64,000 bases of DNA, from positions 1 through 64,000 of the forward strand of contig JASANC010002583.1 of the NCBI GenBank assembly GCA_030248135.1. Reading direction: 5' to 3'. Each line of letters begins with the position of its first letter. Position 1 is the first letter of the stretch. Shown one piece after another: positions 50,788-63,195 of this stretch. This DNA is from Theristus sp. LFF4_11 (lineage: Eukaryota > Nematoda > Chromadorea > Monhysterida > Xyalidae). Under the pieces are notes generated by a model. It saw only the letters and a program-made list of their open reading frames with translations, had not been told where the DNA came from and searched no databases. Both the position numbers and the translations under genes were made by a program.

Positions 50788-53700
50788 GATGTGTTGCTCG
50801 CATCAACACGTCATAATGTTGGCTTGCGTGCAACTAAATACGGATGCTGGCTGCTTTTGCCGAATCGTGGGCCATGTTTGATGAGCACAAACCGCCGTAG
50901 CAGCATGTCAACAGCAACATTGCTATCTTGCTTCCGGTGGTGTGGCCCTACAAAGAAAAACGGGAGATAATAATAGTACAAAGAAAAAGCATGACGTTTG
51001 TGGTGTGACAAAGATAGATTCAACAACAACAGGTCAGCTGGGTGAAAGGTGAGAAATCAGAACTTTCAGGAATTCCTTGGAACTGAAAAAAGTGACCGTG
51101 TGAAATCTTCAACAGTTTCTGTTCCAGTCCAGTTTCGAAATGGTGCGTTGCTGATAAACAGCAACCAAGAGTCATAAACACGACCACCGCTTTTATCTCC
51201 GACAGTGGCGCACAAACACTCCACAGCATAAACACCTAACAACTTTTATCTTTTTTTTCTCGCCGAATATCAGCAGAAAAACTGAACTGCAGAAAATAAC
51301 ATCAAAACACAAACTGCGGCGTGGCGCTGCAGCAACGATGGATAGCGTTTGTGGTTGAAATCGAAAACGCACGCACTAAAAATAAATAAATAAATAAACA
51401 CTTCGGCTGTGTGCGAAGCGAAAGACGAAACAAGTGAAGAGAAAAAAGAAGAGACGCATGCAACTTTGCGCTGCACATTATTTTTATTTTTTGCTGTTAT
51501 TTTTCCAAGGCACGTCTTGTTCAGTCTCGCCTCTCTGGTTTTCCCATGAGCAAAGTAGCATAACCAAAAAATAGTTCTGCCACTTTTGCTTCGAAATGCA
51601 CAACACGAAGAAGCGATGCGAAGTGCCATTAGGTTTTAGGAATACGAATACCACGCTTCCTTTGATGAGTTCTGGTGGACAAACAAAACGTTGAATGAAC
51701 ACAGGACGGAAAAGGAAACTTGGCGACAAAAAATGCAATAAAATCTGCTTTGGACGACCTCACCAGATATGGCCATGAACGAACATACTCTTTTTAACAC
51801 GAAAATAGCATGAATGATACGGCAAAACAAGCGCATGTGAAAAATGACAATGATCAGCCAATGTCAAACACACACACACATTCAAAACACAGGAAATTCC
51901 AAGCGCAACAACGAAATTCCACCATAAAATGGCGAAGAATTTCTCTTGGAAAACCGGTCGGAAACAAGCAACACAAAAACGAGTTTGAAACTGAACGTGA
52001 AATTGTTGAGTTCAATACAGTGACTGAGACAAAGGTAACAAATTCAAGCTCACAATGCGATGTAAATGTCGCAGGGGATCTGCAGGATTTTTTTCCAAAA
52101 AGTTTGCGACCGAGCAAGAAACTGTTTCTATTCCAAGGCAAGTTAAAGAGCAAACGACTTTCCAGTTCTCAATAATTGTTATTTCCTTTTTGAAAATTAA
52201 AGCGCAAATGACCAGCTGCACATCGCTCCGTGCTCTCATGGACAGACGGTATGAATGAATATTTCAGTGGTTCAGCAGAAAAAGTATAATTGTTCTAAAA
52301 CCTAGTCCTGAAGCTGGCAAAACACAATTTATCGGCAGCCGGATGATAATAATGTACAAAAACAGAAATACGCAACTGGCAATGCAAACGTATGGACACG
52401 ATGAGTCATGTAATGTAATGGCTTTGGTGACACGGCCCAGATCGCACATGCCCATCATTATTCTGGTTTTTTCGTCTTGAACAAACAAAAACATAAAAAT
52501 AAACTACCAGTCCATGGGAGTGGTTAATCTTATCCAGTGGAAACCAGAAAATGAAGCAAACCGTCAAAGTAACCCATATCGTGGTTCTACAGCATCGACT
52601 GCGAATCGAACTGCATTCAAAAAGAGATGCCGCAATGAAATGAAATTTAACTGTGACACACCCTAGAGCAGGAGCAACACACGCGTGGGAGTTCCAAGAG
52701 ACGAATGAACAATTTGAAGTGCAAAAAAGTTTGCCAACGTTTAACAAAAGTCTGCCCAGATTATCTCACCTCTCGGTGCACAACGCAACGTGCTTCGCTT
52801 GTTCATAATGTTGTTCAACGTTTTGGCGTGGGTGAGACGTGTCTTCTGGCTTGCATTCCACTAGGCCGTTCGTTCAGCGGATGAACTTCAAAACAAAAAA
52901 CGTAAGTATAACAAAACAATGAAGTTTGTAACTTGTGATAATTGATCTCAGCACTCACTAAAATCTTGTGGCGTTAACGGAATGCTGTCATCTTTGAAAA
53001 ACATTCAGCACAGCACAGCCTTACTGCGCCTTGCTGGTACACATCTAAAATGTGTGAAGAAAATAGAGGTAAAAATAATCGTGTGACTTTCGAGAACTTG
53101 AACGCCGAACAACCGAAGAAAAAACTCCGAAACACGGAACTGGGAAACTTTTTTTTATCACAAGTCACTGTCAGATGCACATTCAATGGCAACAGCCAAG
53201 CATGAAGCATAAACACAAAACAGACACACGGACATGACATTTACTTACAGGGTGTATGTACAAAGTTTTGCAACAGTGTGCACATAAAAGAACAAATTTA
53301 TTTTGACCATAAAAACAATTTATCACTGATTTATCAAGAATAACATAGCAGAGAAAATTAGCACAAAAAATAATGCCTTCACGTGATTAACATATTGTAT
53401 TTCCATGGTATTACTGTGATTGATATCAAATTGCACTGAATGTTATTTAGAAATGTCACCTAAGATCACAATCAAACTAAAAGACTTTCAGAAGCTTGAA
53501 ATACCGTGGCAAGCAATTGAAGTCCACCATAAAAACCTGTACAGCCTGAATAAAAAATACAAACAAATCGTAACAAAAACAATAATTATTATGATTTGAG
53601 AATAAAACTCAAAAAACAAAATAGTTTACAACCGAATAGTTTACACTTCACGCTGTGAAATAGAAATATCAATGACATGACTAAAACACAGTTGTCAAAC

Positions 53701-53975
53701 AGACGCTTGGCACAAAACTTAGTGCTCTTCAAACACGAACCAAACCGAATGAAAAGTAACTTCAACACAGAACGTCTGAATCACAAGCCACTCCAAATGA
53801 CCAGATAGATATGACTGTACAGTCGAAGGTCGAACAACATGGGCACCTCGCTAATTGGCTGCTTCTGCATCAGGCTCACTGAGGCCTATCAGTGTGCCAG
53901 ATTCAAATGGCAGATTGCTTAAATAGCCCTGTTTTACAGGTTGACTTGTCAGTGCAACAAGTTTCAGTGTTGCTG
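50788..53975. other. Intergenic region between the C3-like and LRSAM1-like genes
   Basis: About 3.2 kb, holding the C3-like promoter and the LRSAM1 3' UTR. Short minus-strand pieces with good donors exist (ATG at about 52,806 reading MNKRSTLRCAPR|gtgaga; ATG at about 51,775 reading MAIS|ggtgagg), which could be 5' leader exons of the C3-like gene. No partner exon was found, so they are not called. No repeat array is visible. Confidence 0.45.
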
Positions 53976-55260
53976 TTAGTCAGCATCAGCAATGACGCCA
54001 GCATTACCGGGGCCCAATTCCACTTTGTTCTGAAGACTCGCACGACACAACGGGCATGCCTTCAGTGGGCGTGCACACTCGATGCAGCACGCCACGTGCG
54101 CACACGGCACAAACAGAATCTCAACCTGCAAGGACACTCGACTTTTACGTCATACAACTTTACACTAAACTGCTAGAATAACTTTTCGCTTCTTCATGGA
54201 ATGAAAATCAAAAAGAGTGCAAATCGAGTGCATTCGAATTGAGTGTGCTGATTGGCTGCTTTCTCATTTCCATACGTTTGCAACCGAGAAGTTGCCCTTT
54301 CATCAACACTATTATTGTCTTGCCCGCCCAGATTGCTGACCTTTCTATCCAAGCAAACGACACATTCCAGTTCGTATCGTGCCGCAACGAGCAGCGCCAA
54401 CGGCGGTGCAGACGGCTCGGCAGAGGTCGCTGCGCTCGTCGACGGCTGCTCTCCGGCGTCAGCGCGTGCCAGTTTCGAGCGGCACTTTGCCATCTCACAC
54501 AGCAACGCACCACGCACTGCTGGCGAGTGAATGCCCATCTGAAAGCAAACAATAATGCCAGCACGTTGCACAAACGATACACACGTTGTGTTTTGGGTAC
54601 AAGACATGAACTGGGTTTTTTGTTGTTGATTATTTGCTGATGTTGCTCATTATGATTGTGCAATCTTTAAAAGTCAGCACAAAAACTGTTGCAGTTGCAG
54701 CATCGAACCCTGAGCAGATGTTGTTCATTGCACGTCAGCAACGCCTCCATGGTGCAGATCTGATAGCGCGCGAGACACGGCGCAAAGTCGGCAGCGGCCG
54801 CTCGATTCAGCGTTTTCACCAAGTCCGTGTCGAACATCGCTTCCTGAAAATAGTGCTACCGGAGTAATTTTATATTCTAAATATTCTTAAAAAATAAAAA
54901 AAGCATTCAGCAGATTATAAATGAAACGAAAATCTTGAATACTCAATATGTGACGAGTGAAAGTGAAGCAAACTCTAGTGAAACGAACCGCTTCACACAA
55001 CGAGATTGGTTTCGTGTCCAGCAGTTTCTGGTATTGCTTCAGCCAGAAGTCCTTGCGTGTCGTGTCGCACTCAGCCTCCATCTCGACGAGACGCCGCTGC
55101 AGATCTTTGGTGTGCGTGTCTCGCTCGGACATCAGTTGCAACAGCAGATCGAGCAGCTCCTTGCGTTGTGACGCGAGGCCGGCCTGCACAAAAGAAAACG
55201 CAGAAACGTTGGCAAAGTAGACGGCACACGCCGTTATGACACAAAGAAAATGGTGCACGT

Positions 55261-55296
<36 letters not shown>

Positions 55297-58200
55297 AACC
55301 ACAGTAGCGCGCGTGTCAGTGTGTGTCTGAGCGTGTGTTTGCTTGTCACTGTGTCTTCATGGCCGAGTGCGCTGACATCAGACTGGGAATTTATATGCAT
55401 TCATCATGAAATTCAAACAAAATGTCATGCCCTGATTGAAAAAAAATGTTCAGGTTCACATGGGCACGCCATGACCCGCCCGCATTTTCAACGAGCACAC
55501 AGCATACACACCTGTGCGTCAGCAGCCCGCTCATCTTTGTTCTGCATTTCCACCATGGAGAGAGCGGCCAGTTCGTTCTGCAGCACCGCAATCTGACAGC
55601 TCAGGCGATTCGTTCGTGTGTCTCGTTGCTCCATCAACACCAACAGCGCATCTGTGGCCGGTGAGAAAACAACAGTGGACATTGATTCGTTGCAAATGAC
55701 AATTCGTGAGTCGCTGGCAGTGCGCAGCTCCACCGCCCACGTTTTGTGTTCACCTTTCTGCATTTGTTCGCCCACCATAATCTGCTGGCACAACTGCTCT
55801 GTGAACGCCTCCTTCTCTCGCAGCGTCGAATCAATCCGATCCGCTTCTTGGTTTTCACTGTGAATTGCAATAGTTTCTTGAGTTTTTTGAATAAGTTAAA
55901 CTGTCACTTTTTATTAATTTGCAATGAAATTTTCGAAACAACCACGAACAGCTCTCGCGCCTGATTTGCGGCATTGCCCCTATTTGCTGCATACACCGCG
56001 CGCAATTGCTCCAGCGAATAATTCTGCTGTAACACGTTCGCCATGTTCTCTGCAACGCAATCAGCCGATGGAAAAACAAAATAAATGGACCTTAACAAAA
56101 TGAGTGCATTGTTGACAGACAAAAAAAAACCCAAGAAAAAACAAACTTTCAATTTCCTCCTTGCGGAGTTGCTCATAACGAATCCATTGATCAGTGAACC
56201 ATTCCTCCTCTGACATTCTGCAAAACACAAGTTTTATTATTTGACAACTGTTGGTAATCGTGCCAGTATACTAGATAATAGATTGGTGCGATTTCCAACG
56301 ATGTAAAATTAAAAATACTATCAAGTAGCTTGTGAATCAGAATCACAAAATTGTTCGTAGTTGTGCTGTGCATGCAAACCGACCGTTTTTGCTGTTCCCG
56401 TTCTGCGTTGCGGTCGCCACGTGCCGACTTTTCGTTGGTTGCTAAAATCTGCTCGATCAAATACGATGCGTGCTTCTCCACTGAAATATTTTCTGATTGT
56501 AATCGAGATCGAGAATAGTGAAAATGCAACAATGAAAGCAAGAGTTGAATGAAACGTGGTGAGGCCGAAGGGGCATCATCTTTTCTTACAACCCAAGCAA
56601 ACCAAAAGCACCGAACTGACTTGCAGAAATGTCCACCAGCAACTGCGCATGATGGCGTTGCTTCTGACGTTGTAACGACACGATTTGATTGTCGATCACT
56701 TGCTGGTCCTGAAGCGGCTTATTCAAAGTGGAAAATCATTAAACACTGTTGATTGCCCATGTAACGTTTTTGTCGAAAAGAGCGACGATGTCTGACCGAT
56801 CTCAATTGCTGCAGCAGATCATTTTTGCTTCGTTCGCCCCGTTCAAACAGTTCGGCGTAGTGGGAGCTCGAGTTCTTCTGCGTCTGTTCGTACGTGACCA
56901 ACGAACGCCGCCGACGGTCCTGTAATCAGTTTTGTTGCACGATTTGCCTTTTTCAGAGTGAAAAACACCGGTTAATGGCACTAGGAAACTTTGGTTTTTG
57001 GTGCTTGCGAAAACTTTGCTGGGAGATCATTGACTAAAGGCGCGTTTAGCAATTAGTTTTTTGTGCGTATGCGCGGACACGACACCTAAAAACTGGCCAC
57101 GCGATTTAGAAATCGTGTCGTGTGTGCTATCTTAATGCATTACGGACACGATTAGTTTGCGCACGGGATTTAGAACGACGTTTGTGCGTACGGACGAAAA
57201 ACTAAATGGTGTTTCCGCCTTAAGCATGTACGCTTTTGAGAATCGTTCCCAGTTCTTGAAGTGCTTTTAGTCCTTACGGAACGGAACCATCTGATTTTTA
57301 AAGAGAGGTGTAGTTCCCTATCTTATGATAAGCTTTCTTAAAAACCAATGCTACAACTACCAAATAACTGCTGGAAGCAGCTTCGTGGCTCACCTGTTCT
57401 TCGAGTTTCATTCTGATGACCGAGTCCAACGGACTGGAGGACGACGGGATCGTCAGCCACGAGTTCGCACGTTCACGATCGAGGAATGACGATTTCTTGT
57501 GCGCCACCATGGCCGGCTCCGACTCGTAGTCAATGTTCATCAAGTCGCAGAAATAGCGCAGCATCGCCTCCGTGCCGTTCATGGTCACCTCTGCGTGATG
57601 GGAAACGCGCATAGAACCAGCAAGAGTGAGATGACAGGAACAAATTGACAGACACACACGCGCAGCTGCAATGTCACCATACAAAAAAAACGAAATTCTA
57701 ATCTGTGCTAGTGGATTCGTATCGATGGTTGTTTGATTGACCGTCAGCCAATGCACAACACGCACACCAACACCAACCAGCTGGCGGCTCCCGGAGCACA
57801 TCGACGTCAACGTTGACGTGTGCGAGCGTGCGCCTGAGGAACGCGAGCGCCCACGGGAGCACGTGCAGCCGTGCGTTGTCGGACACGTCCAGGCGCTCCA
57901 ACGCGCCACACTGGCCAAGTTCATCGGGCAACTTCCGCAGACGATTATCGCTGACGTCCAAGACGCGCAGCTCGCCGAGACAGCCGATCTCTTTCGGCAG
58001 CTCGGTCAGTCGATTGCTTGCAAGATTCAATTCCTGCGGGTGCCGAAGAATGAATTGTAATGAACCAACTCAAAGTCACTGCCCCACTGCGTGTGTGAAT
58101 AAAACAATACACACCAATCTGTCAGCTAAACAACGGACAAAGGAGTATTTGAACGTTACTGTGGGTGGCACGTTTTTTTGACGCAATTTAGTGCACTATC

Positions 58201-58973
58201 ATCACTTTGGCATGCTCGCTCACCTGCAGATGACTGAAGTGTGCGATTTGGTTGGGCAGCACTGTTAATTGATTGTTGTGAGCATCAATGGCGATGGCGT
58301 GACACAGTTTGTCAAACGACTCCAAACTGTCGTCTTCGTCTTTGAAGCTGCTTAGCCGATTCGAATGCACGTTGATCACCTGCGGAAAACATAAAACACT
58401 GGTAAATAATACCATTCAACCGGTTTGGTGCGCCAGAGCTGGTTAGTTGTCCCTCGAGCAATTCATTACGTAAACTGCTTTTTCACTACGTCATCAAACG
58501 AGTAACATGCATTTGAATACCTTCATTGTACGGGTACCGTACAGTAAAGGTCCGCACACGAAAATCAAAATTTCCACGCAAGAACCAGGAAACAAAGGAC
58601 ACGCTGGACCAGGACAAACCGCTCCAAACGGTACAAAAATACCAAATAGCAAATACCACATTCTCTCAACGTTTTCTTAATTTTTAGCTCAACAAAGTTG
58701 CACTATTCGCTAATACAAACCTGCTTGAGAAGGATTTTGAACAATGAACAGCATTCGGCTGGAAGTTCTGTCAGCTCACATTCAGAAAGATCGAACGCCG
58801 GGTGCGGCGCGTGCTTGGCCTGCAAATTTGAATGACACCAAAATAAGGGCAAAGCAAACACATGCTTGCGTGCTTTCAGTTTCAAATTCAGCTTGGCTTA
58901 CCAGAAATATTTTCTGTTGCAGTTTCTCATTTTGTTCACGACTCTTTTTACACCTGAACTTGAAAAGCGGCAT
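53976..58973 (-). CDS. LRSAM1: LRSAM1-type RING E3 ubiquitin ligase (LRR, coiled coil, SAM, PSAP, RING)
   Basis: About 14 exons. The start at 58,973 (MPLFKFRCKKSREQNEKL) matches the LRSAM1 N-terminus. Then come AFDLSECELTELPAECC and leucine-rich repeats (INVHSNRL, IDAHNNQLTVLPNQI, LNLASNRLTELPKEIG, LDVSDNRLRKLPDELG). Next are a linker with NGTEAMLRYFCDLMNIDYES, a long Gln/Glu-rich coiled coil with WLKQYQKLLDTKPISL, a SAM segment (FAPCLARYQICTMEALLT, MGIHSPAVRGALL) and a PSAP motif in AEPSAPPLAL. A C-terminal RING follows: CVVCLDRK, VPCAHVACCIECARPLKACPLC. In vertebrates LRSAM1 ubiquitinates TSG101 through PTAP/PSAP and acts in endosomal sorting and bacterial autophagy; conservation of PSAP suggests the TSG101 link here. 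Coding exons lie at about 58.97-58.90, 58.82-58.72, 58.38-58.22, 58.03-57.78, 57.60-57.39, 56.92-56.80, 56.71-56.63, 56.48-56.39, 56.22-56.15, 56.05-55.94, 55.86-55.75, 55.65-55.51, 55.18-54.98, 54.84-54.71, 54.54-54.34 and 54.13-53.976 kb. The join between the 56.0- and 55.8-kb exons is uncertain. Confidence 0.94.
55262..55294. repeat. (CA)16 microsatellite
   Basis: Thirty-three bases of CA dinucleotide in an intron of the LRSAM1-like gene, between the two coiled-coil exons. Confidence 0.98.
57036..57222. mobile_element. MITE copy 1 with 'aaggcg' terminal inverted repeats
   Basis: The left end (aaggcgcgtttagcaattag, then ttttttgtgcgta) and the right end (reverse complement aaggcggaaacaccatttag, then tttttcgtccgta) form imperfect inverted repeats of about 34 nt. 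It is about 187 bp, non-coding, in an LRSAM1 intron. Flanks suggest a TAA/TTA target site. A truncated second copy is at 61,692. Confidence 0.85.
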
Positions 58974-59499
58974 TTCATCGACCATATGTTTGTATTTGTT
59001 GTATTTCCGGCCGGGTACTGAACAACAACTACTGAGCGGATGGGAACTGTTGTCTTTTGTCTCAAATTCTCGTCCGTCAGTCACACGCAGCAAACGTTGT
59101 CGTCAGTGTCACTCGTCGAGTGAGTCGATCACTTTTTCGCAAACGGAGTTTTCACAGTTTCTGTTAAAGATCGAAAAATGTTTGCGGATTAATTGAAGAT
59201 TCTATTAAAATCGGCAAAAAAACTTTCGTGAAAATCACCCTCCAACTCCAATAATCCAACATAAACGTGGACTAGAGGGTTCGAATTTCGGAAGAAAGTG
59301 AAAATAACGGTTGGTGTTGGGTGGGAGTTGGTTACATTATAGGGAAGGAAGGATTGAAGGAAGGAAAGAAATATTTTGGGTGGCGTATCCCGCAACGCTT
59401 CATTATGATAATCGATTTGTATACATACTTAAAAGTGATTTTTTTGATTTCTGATCAGAGGTTGCTTGCAATGAATCGTTGTAGGTTCCACTAATCCAC
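58974..59499. other. LRSAM1 5' flank
   Basis: This region lies upstream of the LRSAM1-like start and should hold its 5' UTR and promoter. No TATA box or other element stands out. Confidence 0.4.
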
Positions 59500-61040
59500 T
59501 TTTTGATAAGGTGAAAATGATCAATTTAGTTTTTGCATTTTTTTCTTTCCTGTGTTTTGGAGGAGGAGCACCGGAACTGCAGATGCAGCTGTTTTAATAA
59601 TGATGCATTACGATGATAATCACCTCCACGGCATCGGCAGTCTAGGCCTTTAGGGTAGGGTTGTTAAACAAAAATGAATTTTTTTAAAGTGATTAAAAAA
59701 ACAAAAATGCCGATTAAAAAAAATTCGAAAAATTTTCCTCTGATATGCTCTGAAAACCTCAAATTTGGCAAAATTTTTCGAAAGTTCAACAAAAATTTTC
59801 TTTGATATTACCTCGTAAAACCGTCAGCAGTCGATTTTGGACCGTTTTACCGACTGATTTTAGGCTTCGACAACATCTGCGATGAAGTTTTTGAGCGTCC
59901 CAAAGCTTGGCCTACCATTTCCGATGCAGATAAGGTGACGATTCGCCTCGCAGAGCGTCCGACTGTGCTCGCTGTCGCTGCTCCGTTTGCAAGCGCTACG
60001 TTGTCTGGTTGCTGCTTCGTGTCGTGTCGTCGCGACACCATCAGAAGAATTGATCGAATTTCAAGGCAGTATATGTTTGTCTTCACTTTAGCATTAGCTT
60101 AGCTGGGGACAATTAGTGACGTTTCGGAGGTCAAAACACAAGAAGAGGCATGGTGACGGTTTGGAAAAGGGGTAATTGAGGTCACCAAAACAAAATCTGC
60201 AAAGTTCCGCCATACGGGAGTCATTCGGGGGGAGGCGCTTGCATATCATATGTGGTTCTTCGAACTCCCTGATTGATTTAGCACAACTTTGATTTTTGAA
60301 ATTAAAAAAATTAAAAAAAACAACAAATCGTCATTTTTGTTTGTTTAAAAATTTTTATTTAAATTTCAAAAATTAAAGTTGTGCTAAATCAACCAGGGAG
60401 TTCGAAACTTCGAAGAACCACATTTGATGTGCAATCGCCTCCCGAATGACTCCCGTATGGCGGAACTTTCCAGATTTTGTTTGGGTGACCTCATTTACCC
60501 CTTTTCCACACCGTTACCAATTACCATACCTCTTCTTGTGTCGCGACGGCAGGACACGAAACAGCAACCAGACAACGTAACGCTTGCAAACGGAGCAGCC
60601 CGCCCGGAGTCCGGACGATCAAATTTAGATTGCGAGGCGAATAGTCACCTTATCTGCATCGGAAATGGTAAGCCAACCTTTGGGACGCTCAAAAACTTCA
60701 TCGCAGATGTTGTTGAAGTCTGAAATCAGTCGGTAAAACGGTCCAAAATCGACTGCTAAAGGTTTTACGAGGTAATATCAAAGAAAATTTTTGTTGAACT
60801 TTCAAAAAATTGTGCCAAAATCAAGGTTTTCATTTCAGAGCATAAAGTTTTTCGAATTTTTTTTAAATCGGCATTTTTGTTTTTTTAAATCACTTTAAAA
60901 AAAAATTGATTTTTATTTAACAACCCCGTAATGCATCATTATTAAAACAGGTGCCTGTGCAGTGGCGGTGGCCCCTGCCCTTTAACACAGGAAAGAAAAA
61001 AATGCAAAAACTAAATTGATCATTTTCACCTTATCAAAAA
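59500..61040. mobile_element. 1.5-kb foldback element (long inverted repeat)
   Basis: The sequence from 59,500 (tttttgataaggtgaaaatg) recurs in reverse complement ending at 61,040, and similarity continues inwards to an AT-rich centre at about 60,300-60,360. Arms are about 700-830 nt. They carry matched landmarks, for example gcatttttttctttcctgtg, ggaccgttttaccgactgat, cgttgtctggttgctg and gggagtcattcgg. They differ by small indels and substitutions, including a G/C-rich insertion on the right arm at about 60,600. No transposase frame is visible, so it is probably a non-autonomous DNA element. Confidence 0.9.
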
Positions 61041-62033
61041 GGCTTGGCTTAGGATTGGCCTACATAGGGAAAGAAATATTTTGTACTAAACAGCACAAAG
61101 AGAACCAGAGCGTTAATTATCAGCAGTCACGCTTTAGAAATAGAAATGGATGTTTTAGAAAGGTGTGCCAGCTAATTCATTTGTAGTTTTCTTTTGTTTT
61201 GTTTTTCAGTCAAAGCAAAGATAACGCAATTCCAACTTGTTGCAACTTCTTTGATTAAGAAGCACAGTGAAGAAGCTGAAAACAAAGCGGCGTCATTCAT
61301 GGTGTTTCGGTCGTTGTTCGCGATCCCAATGGCGAAAAAGGCCGGCCTGATTGGTTGACCAAAAAAAAACAAGTGAAATGGTGATTAGTTGCACGTTTCA
61401 CCAGACCACGACGACCTTAAACAAAAAAATAATAAATGATGGGCGGTTTGTTGATCGCACCGGATTGGTAGCCCAGAAAGCAAATAAGAAAACAAGAATC
61501 TAGCACTCTGATTCTGAACTGGACAAACGAAACGGCACAGGAGACAAAATAAAACTCAAAATTGATTTTCACCGATTTTCTTAAATGAAAGCCCGAAAGT
61601 CAAACTGAACAGAACACATCACCAATTTTTTTTGCTTGCACTATGGAAGAGGGAACAGACGGAAAGAACTCACAACACCCTTTGGAACAATAAAGGCGCG
61701 TTTAGCAATTAGTTTTTTGTGCGTACGCACGGACACGACACGTAAAAAATGGCCACGCGATTTAGAAATCGTGTCGTGTGTGCTATCTTCATGCATTGAT
61801 AGGGACACAAACACGTGTTGTGACGGGTTGAGAGAGGTGGTGGGTGGGGGGGGAAAAAAAAAAGCGGGTCTGCCCTAAAAAAATGAATTAAGGAAAAAAT
61901 GAAATAAGTGGAATGAAATCAAATTCTTTTTTTGTTTGTTTTTTTTTTTTTTTTTTTTTAACGGCTTTAAGGTTGCTTTTTTTGGGGGGGGGGGGGGGGG
62001 GCCGGGGGGGGTGGTGGGTGGTGAGTGCATTTA
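61041..62033. other. Gene-free AT-rich region with homopolymer tracts
   Basis: No exon seen. It contains the second MITE copy, T and G homopolymers at about 61,927-62,001 (T18, then a run of about 20 G with GGCCGG), and ends at the hairpin motif at 62,034. Confidence 0.6.
61692..61800. mobile_element. MITE copy 2, truncated
   Basis: About 109 nt closely match the left half of copy 1 at 57,036 (taaaggcgcgtttagcaatt through cgtgtcgtgtgtgctatctt) in the same orientation. The right half and right terminal repeat are missing. Confidence 0.9.
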
Positions 62034-62929
62034 ACTAGCCAATTGACCCGTGCCTACGGCACGGTTAGCTGGAAACACAATTATTATTTTTGAGTGGATT
62101 TTGCCCGATTTTGGCTTTTTGAACCGTGCTAAAAAGTGCATTGCATTTTGATTTTGAGCTGCTTTAGTCATTCCCGTTCAAACTATCAAAAACAATATTC
62201 TGATCGCGAACACTATCTTTACTGCATTCTGTTTTAAAATTAAAAACAATCTTTTTTAATCACTAATGGTCAATTGCTGTTCCCGCTAAAAACAATTTTA
62301 AAGCTAATTGAATTGAACCGACAAAAAGCAACGCTTTATAAAAATCGTTTTTGAATGTAATTTGTAATTGCAATTTTCAACTTTTGTTTTTGAAATTGAC
62401 ACGTTTCTAATTAAACCCGCGTGTTGAAAACAAATTTGAAGTGCGAATTTTATAACTTTGCTGTAATGTTTTTACCCGTTCACCCTGCTCTAAGCTAATC
62501 CTTATCACGCACTTCATTAACAACCCCCCCCCCCGTGTATTTGATTTCGCAATAAATTTTTTAGTTGACTTGTTTAGATCAAACTTTTTTGAAAAAGTTC
62601 TCAAGCAAAAACTTTTCAACCAAAAGATACTGAAAAATAACGTTTTGAAATGAAAGTGCAATATGCACTTGCAATGTCTATGTCGTTTTGCAACCCGATT
62701 TTTGAAAACAATAATTGCAACCATTCTTCACAGTTGGTTTTCTCTCATTTTACGCTTTCGGTCATCAACTTGTGACCAGCAACAATTGCCATCAATTGTC
62801 AATCGCATGTTAAGGCGCTGTCGCGAATGACCAAAGAGTATCATGATGACTTCGTAGTGAACAGTGACGTTTTTGAGAAAATAATTGGCATTGATAATAG
62901 GTTAAAAATTGAGATGCAGTTTTTTAAAT
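62034..62929. repeat. Repeat-derived AT-rich stretch starting with actagccaattgacccg plus a hairpin
   Basis: A segment actagccaattgacccg followed by a short palindrome ccgtgcctacggcacgg occurs at 62,034-62,062, and the first 17 bases recur at 63,009. Downstream to 62,929 the sequence is AT-rich and shares 'acccgttcaccctgctctaagc'-type phrases with the tandem repeat further right. No gene. Confidence 0.6.
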
Positions 62930-63195
62930 AGCAAAAATGAGCGGCAATTCAAAAAGCAAAAAAGTGCCACACACAGACACGACTATTATCTTAGTATTAT
63001 GAAGTATTACTAGCCAATTGACCCGAGCGTATGGGGCTTAATCAATGCCAAGCCTTTTTGGTGAAGTGGCATTGACTTAGAAAGAAAAAACAGTAACGTT
63101 TACTGAATAATAACCCTGAAGAAAATTTACCTTGTGCTGCCGTGAAGTCGCCTACAATACAATATTTTTGATGATTTGAAAATAAATAAAAATGC

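Noticed and set aside
51810..52175. 121-codon plus-strand frame upstream of the C3-like gene
   Set aside because: Lys/Asn/Thr-rich composition follows A-rich DNA; no ATG context, splice sites or motif support it.
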